DNA of 21,035 nucleotides from Actinomycetes bacterium (lineage in GTDB: Bacteria > Actinomycetota > Actinomycetes > Propionibacteriales > Nocardioidaceae): assembly GCA_023417775.1 (NCBI GenBank), contig JAEZEJ010000058.1, forward strand, positions 1 to 21,035, read 5' to 3'. The notes beneath the pieces were generated by a model, which worked only from the letters and a program-made list of their open reading frames with translations, searched no databases and was not told where the DNA came from. The position numbers were made by a program, and so were the translations under genes. Shown here piece by piece: positions 7,231 through 14,276 of the stretch (its first letter is position 1; each line of letters begins with the position of its first letter).

Positions 7231-7911
7231 ATGACGATGAGCGCGCAAAGCCCCTGCGTGATCGAGGTCCCCAGCACTCCCCCGCGTCCCGACGCCCCTG
7301 GCGACCTCCCCGATGCCGGCGGCGGTTCCCTCGAGATGCTGCTGCTCGGACTCGTCCTCGTGGCGGCTGGAGTCGTCATCGCCCGGCGGCGTCGGGGAGC
7401 ATCCGGTGTCGCGGCTCTCGCGGCTGTGCTCGCGCTGGGGACCGGAATCTCCTGGATCGCCTCCGGACAAGCGCCCGCACACGCCGAGGGCGGTGAAGCA
7501 CCGGGCTGCTCGCTGATCGAGGTCGACGAGATCATCCGCGACGGTGACGCGAAGGCGTCCACGCTCCTGCCCGGCGAGGAGGCCGAGGCGCTGCGCTACA
7601 CCGTCCGCAATGTCACCGGCTTCCCCGTCAGTCTGACCATCGCCACGGATGCCGAGGGCTCGCCCCTCGCCCGGAAGCTCACCGCGGTGCTCAGCGGCGA
7701 CCCCGGCGGAGAACGTCTCGAGGCTCCGTTGAGCGAGCTCCCGGAGTCCTCGCCGCTCATCCTCGACCCCGGTCAGCACCTCGAGGTGACCTACCGCGTC
7801 CTGCTCGACCTCGCCGCCGGCGACGATCTGCAGGACTCGACCGCCCTCTTCGACTCGATCATCACGGCCACCGGCCCATCACCCCAGGAAGCACGAGAGG
7901 AATCACGATGA
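7231..7911 (+). CDS. Two-TM exported protein with N-terminal LPDAG sorting-signal-like segment (226 aa)
   Basis: Function unknown. Residues 26-55 read like a sortase sorting signal (LPDAG, hydrophobic stretch about 34-51, then RRRR at 52-55) but sit at the N-terminus. A second hydrophobic segment (about 59-78) ends in a signal-peptidase-like AHA at 83-85, after which a 140-residue domain of beta-type character begins (GCSLIEVDEI..., RYTVRNVTGFPVSLTIA). By the positive-inside rule the N-terminus would face out, RRRR in, and the C-terminal domain out. The ATG has GAAGGA 5 nt upstream. It is the first gene of the cassette and overlaps the TasA-like gene by ATGA. It may be an accessory or processing partner of that secreted protein. 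Confidence 0.75.
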   Translation: MTMSAQSPCVIEVPSTPPRPDAPGDLPDAGGGSLEMLLLGLVLVAAGVVIARRRRGASGVAALAAVLALGTGISWIASGQAPAHAEGGEAPGCSLIEVDEIIRDGDAKASTLLPGEEAEALRYTVRNVTGFPVSLTIATDAEGSPLARKLTAVLSGDPGGERLEAPLSELPESSPLILDPGQHLEVTYRVLLDLAAGDDLQDSTALFDSIITATGPSPQEAREESR

Positions 7912-8459
7912 ACACTCCCCCCGCCCCCGAGGCTCCGGCATCGCGCAGGAAGAAGATCGCGGCCGTCAGCGCCGCCGGTGCCCTGGTCGCCCTGGCCGGC
8001 GGCTACGCCCTGACCTCGGCGGTCTTCAGCGACTCCGAGACGGTCCCCGACAACTCCGTCGGCACCGCCTCGCTGGAGATCGGCGACGCCGTCTCGACGC
8101 CTCTCGATGTCGAGCATCTGCTGCCCGGCCAGACCGCCAACGCGGCCACCGTCCTCGGCTTCGACAACGGCGGTTCGGTGCCCTTCTCCTACACCGTGAC
8201 GCTCGAGAACATCGTGCCGAGCAGTGGCTCGCCCTCCGAGCTGCTGGGCTGGATCCCGATCTCGATCAGTTCCGGTGGTGTGACCGAGTCGGGAACGCTC
8301 GCCGCGCCGCCGACGGTCTCCGTGCCCAGCCTCGCCGCCGATGCCGACGCGACCGTCAGCGTGACCGTCGGACTCGACGGGAACGCCGACGACACCGCCA
8401 AGGACCGCGAGACCACCTTCGACATCGTCGTCTCCGCCAACCAGATCACGGCTGGCTGA
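7908..8459 (+). CDS. TasA/camelysin-like SipW-dependent secreted protein (183 aa)
   Basis: Probably a secreted surface or matrix protein. The N-terminus has an n-region RRKK (residues 13-16), a hydrophobic core to about residue 35, and then AVFSDSETVPDNSVGTASLEIG, matching the mature start of TasA/CalY-type proteins cleaved by SipW-class peptidases. The rest is a small beta-sandwich-like domain (FSYTVTLENI, ATVSVTVGLDG) ending without an anchor. It starts by ATGA overlap with the preceding gene, with GAGAGGA upstream. The matching signal peptidase is encoded at the end of the same cassette. Amyloid fibre formation is known for TasA but cannot be inferred here. Confidence 0.8.
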   Translation: MNTPPAPEAPASRRKKIAAVSAAGALVALAGGYALTSAVFSDSETVPDNSVGTASLEIGDAVSTPLDVEHLLPGQTANAATVLGFDNGGSVPFSYTVTLENIVPSSGSPSELLGWIPISISSGGVTESGTLAAPPTVSVPSLAADADATVSVTVGLDGNADDTAKDRETTFDIVVSANQITAG

Positions 8460-8502
8460 GCTGCCGAACGGCGCATTCCGCCTCTCGCGGATGCGCACCG
8501 AC

Positions 8503-8545
8503 GATCGTGGTGGTGACCAGCCCCCGACTGGCCACCACCACGATC
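8503..8545 (+). terminator. Long hairpin between the TasA-like and first RCC1 genes
   Basis: Two 18-nt arms (8503-8520 and 8528-8545) pair with a single mismatch around a 7-nt loop. It is the strongest hairpin in this region. No T-tract follows, and the next gene starts 38 nt later in the same direction, so it may be a partial terminator, or an RNA-stability element letting the TasA-like protein be made in excess over the propeller proteins. Confidence 0.55.
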
Positions 8546-8582
8546 ATGATCGATCCGCTAGCCCGAACAGAGTGAGAGATCC

Positions 8583-10115
8583 ATGATCCGACGGCCCTTG
8601 GCGTTCGTCTTCGCATCCCTGGCGCTGACCGCCGGACTCGCCACCACCGGCGCGGACTTCACCGACACCGCCCCCAGCACCCAGAACGCCGCCGCCACCG
8701 GCAACCTCACCGCCATCACCCCCGAGGCCGACACGGTACGAACCGGCTCCATCGATCTCACCTGGGCGGCAGCCCCCGGCCGCGGACTCCCGCCCGGCTA
8801 CTCCCTCACCCGCGAGGGACCCGAAGGCACCGACGACATCTACACCGGACCCGACACCGCCGCCACCGACCCCGGCGGCATCCCCGCCGAACTCCGCCAC
8901 AAGAACATCACCGAGATCGCCGCGGGGCACTCCCACACCTGCGCGATCGCCGACGCCGCCGTCTACTGCTGGGGAAGGAACAGCTACGGCCAGCTCGGCA
9001 CGGGCAACAACACCGGCCGCAACACCCCGACCCCCGTCACCGGAATCACCGGCACCGTCACCCATCTGACCGCCGAGGCGGATCACACCTGTGCGGCCAC
9101 CACCACCGCGACCTACTGCTGGGGACGAAACGACCAGGGACAGCTCGGCAACGGCACTGCGGGAAGCACTGCCCATCGCAATACGCCCATGCCGGTGAGC
9201 GGCGTCACCGAGCCGGTCACCCGGCTGACCGCGGGTGGTGCTCACACCTGCGCGGCCACCACCGACGCGACCTACTGCTGGGGACAGAACTACTACGGCC
9301 AGCTCGGCACCGGTGACAACACCGACCACACAACAGCCACTCACGTGACCGGGCTCACCGGCACTGTTCAGCGCCTGACCACTGGAACCTGGCACACCTG
9401 CGCGACCACCAGTACCGGCACCTTCTGCTGGGGACGGAACTTCTACGGCCAGCTCGGCAACGGCGACAACACCGATCAGACCGTTCCCGTTCCTGTGGGC
9501 GGCCTCAGCGGAACCGTCGAGCACCTGAGCAGCGGCGACCACCACACGTGCGCGGCCACCAGCACCAGAACCTACTGCTGGGGACGGAACGATGTCGGCC
9601 AGCTCGGCACCGGTGACAACACCGATCAGACCGTCCCCGTTCCTGTGGGCGGACTCACCGGCTCTCTCGTCGATCTGACCACCGGCTCGAACCACACCTG
9701 CGCGGCCACCAGCACCGGGGTCTATTGCTGGGGAAGCAATGAGTACGGACAGATCGGCGTCGCCGGCGGGGGCCACTACAGATCTCCCACCGCCGTCGCC
9801 GGGCTACCCAGCATTCGATACCTCGCTGCCGGCAGCGAGCACAGCTGCGTGCTCACCTCTACAGGCGACTACTGCTGGGGACGGAACTCGTTTGGTCAGA
9901 TCGGCGACGGCACCCAGAGCGGCCGGGCCCTGCCGCGGGCCGTCACCAGGCCCGTCGGCCCATCCTGCCGTCCCGGCGCCCAGCTGATCGCCGGGACCGA
10001 CACCTGCACCCTCGCTGCCGGCACCGACTACACCTACCGGCTCGGCTATTCCATCGGCGGCTGGACCGCACCCCTCGGCCAGACCACCCTCACCACGGCA
10101 GCGAGCGCCTCATGA
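8583..10115 (+). CDS. Secreted RCC1-like seven-bladed propeller protein A (510 aa)
   Basis: Extracellular protein of unknown ligand. A short signal peptide (MIRRP, hydrophobic 8-22) is followed by GADFTDTAPSTQNAAATG, a SipW-type mature start like that of the TasA-like neighbour. Residues 55-100 (SIDLTWAAAP...GYSLTREG...YTG) look like the first strands of a fibronectin-III domain. Seven blades of about 50 residues follow (109-459), each with the pattern HTCA-x(6-8)-YCWGxNxxGQLGxG. The tail (460-510, TCTLAAGTDYTYRLGY...WTAP) looks like the missing Fn3 strands. Two cysteines per blade suggest disulfide staples. RCC1 propellers usually bind proteins or carbohydrates; no enzyme residues are evident. 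Overlaps the next gene by ATGA. Confidence 0.88.
   Translation: MIRRPLAFVFASLALTAGLATTGADFTDTAPSTQNAAATGNLTAITPEADTVRTGSIDLTWAAAPGRGLPPGYSLTREGPEGTDDIYTGPDTAATDPGGIPAELRHKNITEIAAGHSHTCAIADAAVYCWGRNSYGQLGTGNNTGRNTPTPVTGITGTVTHLTAEADHTCAATTTATYCWGRNDQGQLGNGTAGSTAHRNTPMPVSGVTEPVTRLTAGGAHTCAATTDATYCWGQNYYGQLGTGDNTDHTTATHVTGLTGTVQRLTTGTWHTCATTSTGTFCWGRNFYGQLGNGDNTDQTVPVPVGGLSGTVEHLSSGDHHTCAATSTRTYCWGRNDVGQLGTGDNTDQTVPVPVGGLTGSLVDLTTGSNHTCAATSTGVYCWGSNEYGQIGVAGGGHYRSPTAVAGLPSIRYLAAGSEHSCVLTSTGDYCWGRNSFGQIGDGTQSGRALPRAVTRPVGPSCRPGAQLIAGTDTCTLAAGTDYTYRLGYSIGGWTAPLGQTTLTTAASAS
8608..8891 (+). repeat. Near-identical 5' segment shared with the second RCC1 gene (copy 1)
   Basis: This 284-bp stretch matches 10137-10420 with only 4 mismatches by eye (about 98.6% identity). 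It encodes the signal peptide, mature N-terminus and first Fn3-like strands. Identity stops abruptly where the propeller begins. Confidence 0.9.
9366..9665 (+). repeat. Recently duplicated propeller blades 4 and 5
   Basis: Blades 4 (9366-9515) and 5 (9516-9665) are in register at 150 bp. Their second halves, 9447-9510 and 9597-9660, differ at only about six positions, far less than other blades differ. This indicates recent blade duplication or conversion inside the gene. Confidence 0.75.
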
Positions 10116-11638
10116 CCCGACGACCCTTCGCGGTCCTCTTCGCATCCCTGGCGCTGACCGCCGGACTCGCCACCACCGGCGCGGACTTCACCGACACCGC
10201 CCCCAGCACCCAGAACGCCGCCGCCACCGGCGACCTCACCGCCATCACCCCCGAGGCCGACACGGTGCGAACCGGCTCCATCGATCTCACCTGGGCGGCA
10301 GCCCCCGGCCGCGGACTCCCGCCCGGCTACTCCCTCACCCGCGAGGGACCCGAAGGCACCTACGACGTCTACACCGGACCCGACACCGCCGCCACCGACC
10401 CCGGCGGCATCCCCGCCGAATTGAGCGGGATGGACGTCACCGACATCGCAACGGGGCACTATCACACCTGCGCGATCGCCGACGGCACCGTCTATTGCTG
10501 GGGTCGCGGCCGCGACGGACAGCTGGGCACGAAAGCCATGGTGAACAGTTCCGAGCCCGTAGCGGTCGACGACCTGCCCGGCACCCCGACGCACATCGCC
10601 GCCGGTTCCTACCACAGCTGCGCAGCCACCACGGCCGGCGTCTACTGCTGGGGTTGGAACTTCTTCGGCCAGCTGGGTGACGGTACGGGTGCGGACAGCC
10701 CGACACCGGTACAGGTCGCGGGTCTCGACGGCCCGGTCGATCGCCTCGACGCGGCCAATCAGAATGCCTGCGTGACGACCGGCGAGGAGATCGTCTGCTG
10801 GGGCAGTAACAACGAACGGCAACTCGGTGACGGCACGCAGGTCACCGGGTACGCGCCCGTCCACGTACAGGATGTGTCAGGGACGGTGACCCAGCTCGCG
10901 GTCGGCGGTACCCATATCTGCGCCCTCACCACCGACGGACTCTTCTGCTGGGGCGACAACGGGTACGGCCAGCTCGGCCACAACAGCACCGCCGTCTACC
11001 CGACACCACGTCAGGTGCGCACGATCGGCGCCACCGTCCTCCAGGTCGAGGCGGGTGCCTTCCATACCTGTGCCCTGACCCGTGGCGGCGTGTACTGCTG
11101 GGGCGACAATCGCGACGGGCAGATCGGCGACGGCAGCACGACGCGACGCCTCCTCCCCTATCTCGTGACCGGCATGCCCAGCACCCCGACCTCTCTCGCG
11201 GTCGGCGGAAACCGTACCTGCGCGATCGCCGATGCCACCTACTGCTGGGGCAACAACGATCACGGTCAGATCGGCGATGGCACCGAAACGGATCGCCTGC
11301 TGCCGGCCGAGGTGCTCGACCTCAGCAGCCCTCCGGTCGGTCTCGCTCTCGGCCCGCTCCACACGTGCGCGGTGGGTGAGGGAACGACCTCCTGCTGGGG
11401 CGCCAATGTCTACGGCCAGCTCGGCGACGGCCGGGAGAGCGAGGATCCCTATCCCACCCCCGTCGTGATCGATGCGCTGTCGCTCACCATCGGCTGCCGC
11501 CCCGGCGCTCACGTCATCGAGGGCACTGAGACGTGCACGCTCGCCGCCGGAACGGACTACACCTATCGTCTCGGCTACACGATCGGGACCTGGACAGCTC
11601 CGGTCGGTGAGACCACCATCAGGACCACGGCACGATGA
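10112..11638 (+). CDS. Secreted RCC1-like seven-bladed propeller protein B (508 aa)
   Basis: Paralogue of the preceding gene with the same layout: SipW-type signal region (GADFTDTAPSTQ), Fn3-like first half (55-100), seven RCC1 blades (about 109-457), and Fn3-like second half (458-508, TCTLAAGTDYTYRLGYTIGTWTAP). The first 100 residues are nearly identical to protein A, but the blades are much more diverged: the conserved CWG and GQLG/GQIG cores remain while loops and outer strands differ. Blade 3 is the least typical (NACVTTGEEIVCWG, ERQLG). It overlaps the upstream gene and the signal peptidase gene by ATGA on both sides. Probably exported with protein A and recognising a different ligand; this is inference. 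Confidence 0.88.
   Translation: MTRRPFAVLFASLALTAGLATTGADFTDTAPSTQNAAATGDLTAITPEADTVRTGSIDLTWAAAPGRGLPPGYSLTREGPEGTYDVYTGPDTAATDPGGIPAELSGMDVTDIATGHYHTCAIADGTVYCWGRGRDGQLGTKAMVNSSEPVAVDDLPGTPTHIAAGSYHSCAATTAGVYCWGWNFFGQLGDGTGADSPTPVQVAGLDGPVDRLDAANQNACVTTGEEIVCWGSNNERQLGDGTQVTGYAPVHVQDVSGTVTQLAVGGTHICALTTDGLFCWGDNGYGQLGHNSTAVYPTPRQVRTIGATVLQVEAGAFHTCALTRGGVYCWGDNRDGQIGDGSTTRRLLPYLVTGMPSTPTSLAVGGNRTCAIADATYCWGNNDHGQIGDGTETDRLLPAEVLDLSSPPVGLALGPLHTCAVGEGTTSCWGANVYGQLGDGRESEDPYPTPVVIDALSLTIGCRPGAHVIEGTETCTLAAGTDYTYRLGYTIGTWTAPVGETTIRTTAR
10137..10420 (+). repeat. Near-identical 5' segment shared with the first RCC1 gene (copy 2)
   Basis: Partner of 8608-8891, offset 1529 bp, with 4 mismatches. 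Such local identity against diverged propellers suggests recent gene conversion or purifying homogenisation of the export leader and Fn3 half. Confidence 0.9.
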
Positions 11639-12144
11639 CCCGACGCCTGATCGTCCAGCGATCCTGGACGATCCTGCGCTGGCTCCTCGTCGCGGCGATC
11701 GTCGCGCTCCTGCTGCTCCCGCTCGTCGGACCGCGGATCACCCAGAGCCAGTGGATCGTCGTGGCCGGCGGCTCGATGCGTCCGGCGCTCGCGGTCGGCG
11801 ATATCGTCCTGGTCCGCGAGGTGCCGGCCCCGGACATCCGCGCCGGCGATGTCATCACCTTCCGCGACGAGGGCGGTCTCTTCGTCACGCACCGGGTCAT
11901 CGGTCACGAGGACGGCGACTTCGTCACCCAGGGCGACGCCAACAAGACCCCGGACCGGCTCCCCGTCCAGCCCGAGCACGTGGTCGGGCGCATCGACGGG
12001 ACTCTCCCGGCAGCACTGTCGGTACTGCTGCGGGCGTCCGATCAGTGGGCCGGACGTCTCGCCCTCGCCGGGGCCTTCCTGCTGCTGGTGCTCGTCCCGG
12101 CCCGACCGGTCGACACCCGGCATCAGCGCCCCGCGACCCCGTAA
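11635..12144 (+). CDS. sipW: SipW/ER-type signal peptidase I (S26B, 169 aa)
   Basis: Membrane-bound signal peptidase expected to cleave the signal peptides of the three SipW-type proteins encoded upstream. TM segments lie at about 11-31 and 141-155. The nucleophile is Ser47 in GGSMRP, followed by GDIVLVR and GDVITFR. The general base is His86 in THRVIG rather than lysine, as in Bacillus SipW and eukaryotic/archaeal signal peptidases, and TQGDANKTPD follows as in that group. Length is typical. It starts by ATGA overlap with the second propeller gene. Its last 22 nt overlap the 3' end of the convergent luxR gene. Confidence 0.93.
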   Translation: MTRRLIVQRSWTILRWLLVAAIVALLLLPLVGPRITQSQWIVVAGGSMRPALAVGDIVLVREVPAPDIRAGDVITFRDEGGLFVTHRVIGHEDGDFVTQGDANKTPDRLPVQPEHVVGRIDGTLPAALSVLLRASDQWAGRLALAGAFLLLVLVPARPVDTRHQRPATP

Positions 12145-13649
12145 CGCTCGACCAGCGGCCTGAACTCCCGCCGGCTCTCGACATCGAGGCGGATGAGCGC
12201 ATTGCCCACGTGGAAGTCCACCGTCTTCCTGGTCACGTGCAGACGTGCCGCGATCTCGGCGCTCGTGAACCCCTCCGCGACGTGCTCGACGACCGTCCGC
12301 TGCTGGTCGGTGAGGGCATCGAGCGGATTGGAACTGTCCTCGACGATCTCCTGGGCCTTCAATGAGATGAAGACATTGAGCATCGACACCATGCCGTGCG
12401 CCTCCATTCGGATGAGGTCCTCGCGCGCGGACTCCCAGTACTCCATGCCGCTCACGGCGCTGACCCGTTTGGTCAGCAGGTCGCCGGTCTTCACCCGCAC
12501 GATCACCGCACCCAGCGGGTCTTCGGCTCCCGCCAGCAGGCCGTTGGCGTCCTCGATATGCCGCACCATCGCTTCGACCTCGTCGTCCAGATCCGCGATC
12601 TGCGCCTGGTGGATGCGGAAGTACGGGCTCGTCGATGCTCCGGGAGCGGCCCTCCATCCCCGGATGACCGCGCGATAACCGTCGGCCGCCCCGGAGATCC
12701 AGAACGTGTCGGCCTCGATGGCACGCAGCTCGTGCTCGTCGTAGATGTCCCGGTAGGTGGTGGAGCGGATCGCGGCGACGTGCGCGGCCAGCGCATCCCA
12801 CTCGCCGGTGCCGAGGAGGATCGACATCCTCGCGTGCGCGATCACCGTGTCCGCGTGGACCGTCCAGGCCTCGTTCACGGCTCGACGTGCGCTCTCCCAG
12901 GCCTCGAGCGCCTCCGGGATGTTGAGGTTCATGGCATCGGGCAGGACCCCGCACGCCGTCACGAGGGCCTGCCACTGCGATACATCGTCATCGCGCAGGG
13001 CTGTGCCGAGGGAGTCGAGCATGGCCCAGGCCTCAGGGCGCTGACCGCAGCGCACATAGGCGAGCAGCAGCTCGGCCTGCGCATGCAGCGTGCGGACCGA
13101 GCCTGGGTCGGCCATCCGCACCGCCGCCGACAGGCCCGCCACCGCATCGGAGAAGGCACAGCGCCGCAGATCGACCATCCCGACCGCGACCATGGCGGCC
13201 GCGTGATGCGCCTGGAGCGAATTGCGCGCCCGCAGATCGGACAGCTCGGCCGAGAGCTTCTCGTACTCGGCCGTCCCGGCGTAGGTCTGCCATTCGACCA
13301 ATGCGGCGAGCCCGTCCAATTCCCACTGCACGGCGTCCGCCGCGGGGCTGCGCCGTCCTTCGCCGAGCCGTCGGCCGCGCTCGACGAACCATCCGGCATC
13401 CATCCAGTGCGCCTTGTCGGCAGCGGCATAGGCGGCGGCGACACATGCCGCCAGGGGCAGCAGCCCCGCCGCTGCCTCGGGCTCGCTCACCGCGGCGCGT
13501 GCGATCTCGATTCCCAGGGGGAGATCGCCTCGCCCGATCGTGACGAGGGCCTCGCCGGCTCGGCCGGGATCGACCCGCTCGTCGGTACCGAGCTCGGCGC
13601 GGACGACCGCACCGCACATCAGCTGGCGGGCCAGGTGATCGGCGACCAT
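12123..13649 (-). CDS. LuxR-type regulator with long helical N-terminal region (508 aa)
   Basis: Transcriptional regulator. The C-terminus (about 446-508) is a LuxR helix-turn-helix: LTDQQRTVVEHVAEGFTSAEIAARLHVTRKTVDFHV. The preceding 440 residues are alanine-rich and helical, resembling the TPR-like sensory part of large LuxR (MalT/LAL-like) regulators, but with no Walker A motif, so it lacks the usual NTPase. The ATG has GAGGAG 6 nt upstream. It is convergent to, and overlaps by 22 nt, the signal peptidase gene. Position and DNA-binding type make it a candidate to control the export cassette through the twin dyads at 7108-7167; this is inference. Confidence 0.88.
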   Translation of the reverse strand: MVADHLARQLMCGAVVRAELGTDERVDPGRAGEALVTIGRGDLPLGIEIARAAVSEPEAAAGLLPLAACVAAAYAAADKAHWMDAGWFVERGRRLGEGRRSPAADAVQWELDGLAALVEWQTYAGTAEYEKLSAELSDLRARNSLQAHHAAAMVAVGMVDLRRCAFSDAVAGLSAAVRMADPGSVRTLHAQAELLLAYVRCGQRPEAWAMLDSLGTALRDDDVSQWQALVTACGVLPDAMNLNIPEALEAWESARRAVNEAWTVHADTVIAHARMSILLGTGEWDALAAHVAAIRSTTYRDIYDEHELRAIEADTFWISGAADGYRAVIRGWRAAPGASTSPYFRIHQAQIADLDDEVEAMVRHIEDANGLLAGAEDPLGAVIVRVKTGDLLTKRVSAVSGMEYWESAREDLIRMEAHGMVSMLNVFISLKAQEIVEDSSNPLDALTDQQRTVVEHVAEGFTSAEIAARLHVTRKTVDFHVGNALIRLDVESRREFRPLVERYGVAGR

Positions 13650-13691
13650 CGCCTGCTCCTCGTCGGTGGACGGCTCCTCGGGTTCCCACCC

Positions 13692-13736
13692 ATCCTAGTG
13701 GTTCGGCGTTTCGACGAGCGGCAGTCTCGCGAGACT
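13692..13736 (-). promoter_or_regulatory. Putative luxR promoter with upstream palindrome
   Basis: On the minus strand TAGGAT (13697 down to 13692) resembles a -10 element and predicts a start near 13685. A perfect 14-bp palindrome, AGTCTCGCGAGACT (13723-13736), is centred about 44 bp before that start. It does not resemble the dyads before the export cassette. The 124-nt gap between luxR and the lipoprotein gene otherwise holds no gene. Confidence 0.4.
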
Positions 13737-13773
13737 CGGCAGCGGTCGACCCCGTACCGGCTCGGCCGGGGGC

Positions 13774-14172
13774 TCAGTGCGCGAGGCGGATGACGGTGAC
13801 CCGGCAGCTGGGGTCATCGCCGTTCGGCGGGATCTCTGCGATCTCGAAGGTCGCCGATTCGTCGGGCTGCACCTGCTCCAGCAGGGTCGACTTCGCATTG
13901 CCGGCATCGCTGTCGGCCACCAGCACCGTGACCTGATAGCTCTCGGAGGTCTCCTGCCGGTTGGCGATCACCCCGGTCGCGGTCCACGGCCCCTCCTCAC
14001 CGGCCTGACAGGTGAAGCTGGTCAGCGCACCCATGTCGGCCTCACCCTCGGCGAGCCCGGACTCGGTCTCCTCGGGTGTCGGCTCGGTCGGCTCAGGGGA
14101 CGGGCCGCCCCCGCACCCGGCCAGCATCAGGACCGCCATCGCACCGGCTGCCATCACCCTCACACGTCGCAC
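13774..14172 (-). CDS. Small secreted lipoprotein (132 aa)
   Basis: Function unknown. The N-terminus MRRVRVMAAGAMAVLMLAGC is a lipoprotein signal peptide with lipobox LAGC, the modified Cys being residue 20. A short acidic Pro/Glu/Thr-rich linker follows (PSPEPTEPTPEETESG), then a compact domain of about 85 residues with two cysteines (FTCQAGEEG and DPSCRV) that may form a disulfide, and beta-strand-like stretches (YQVTVLVAD, ATFEIAEI). The GTG at 14172 is chosen because the next Met would lose all positive charge of the n-region. It is upstream of luxR in the same direction, 124 nt away, so it might be co-expressed. Confidence 0.8.
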   Translation of the reverse strand: MRRVRVMAAGAMAVLMLAGCGGGPSPEPTEPTPEETESGLAEGEADMGALTSFTCQAGEEGPWTATGVIANRQETSESYQVTVLVADSDAGNAKSTLLEQVQPDESATFEIAEIPPNGDDPSCRVTVIRLAH

Positions 14173-14265
14173 CCGCCTATCCCATCACGACCTGGTGTTC
14201 GCATCGCTCACGCCATGCGCAGGGCCGGCGCGGCACCGGCGGTCGAGGGCCTCCTCGCCGACCGA

Positions 14266-14271
14266 TAGACT
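14266..14271 (+). promoter_or_regulatory. -10-like TAGACT before the dehydrogenase uORF
   Basis: TAGACT fits the actinobacterial TANNNT -10 pattern and predicts transcription starting at about 14277-14278, at the ATG of a nine-codon reading frame (stop included). No convincing -35 element is visible. Confidence 0.4.
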
Positions 14272-14276
14272 CGAAC

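Noticed and set aside
7954..8049. Possible lipoprotein signal in the TasA-like protein
   Set aside because: No cysteine near the end of the hydrophobic core; the FSDSE motif supports SipW-type cleavage instead.
8544..9776. 410-aa minus-strand open frame opposite the first propeller gene
   Set aside because: Its Gly/Ala/Val-rich repeats mirror the blade repeats on the other strand; no ribosome binding site or recognisable domain. A high-GC shadow.
11575..12975. 466-aa minus-strand open frame across sipW and luxR
   Set aside because: Low-complexity Arg/Gly-rich translation, spanning two well-supported genes in another frame.
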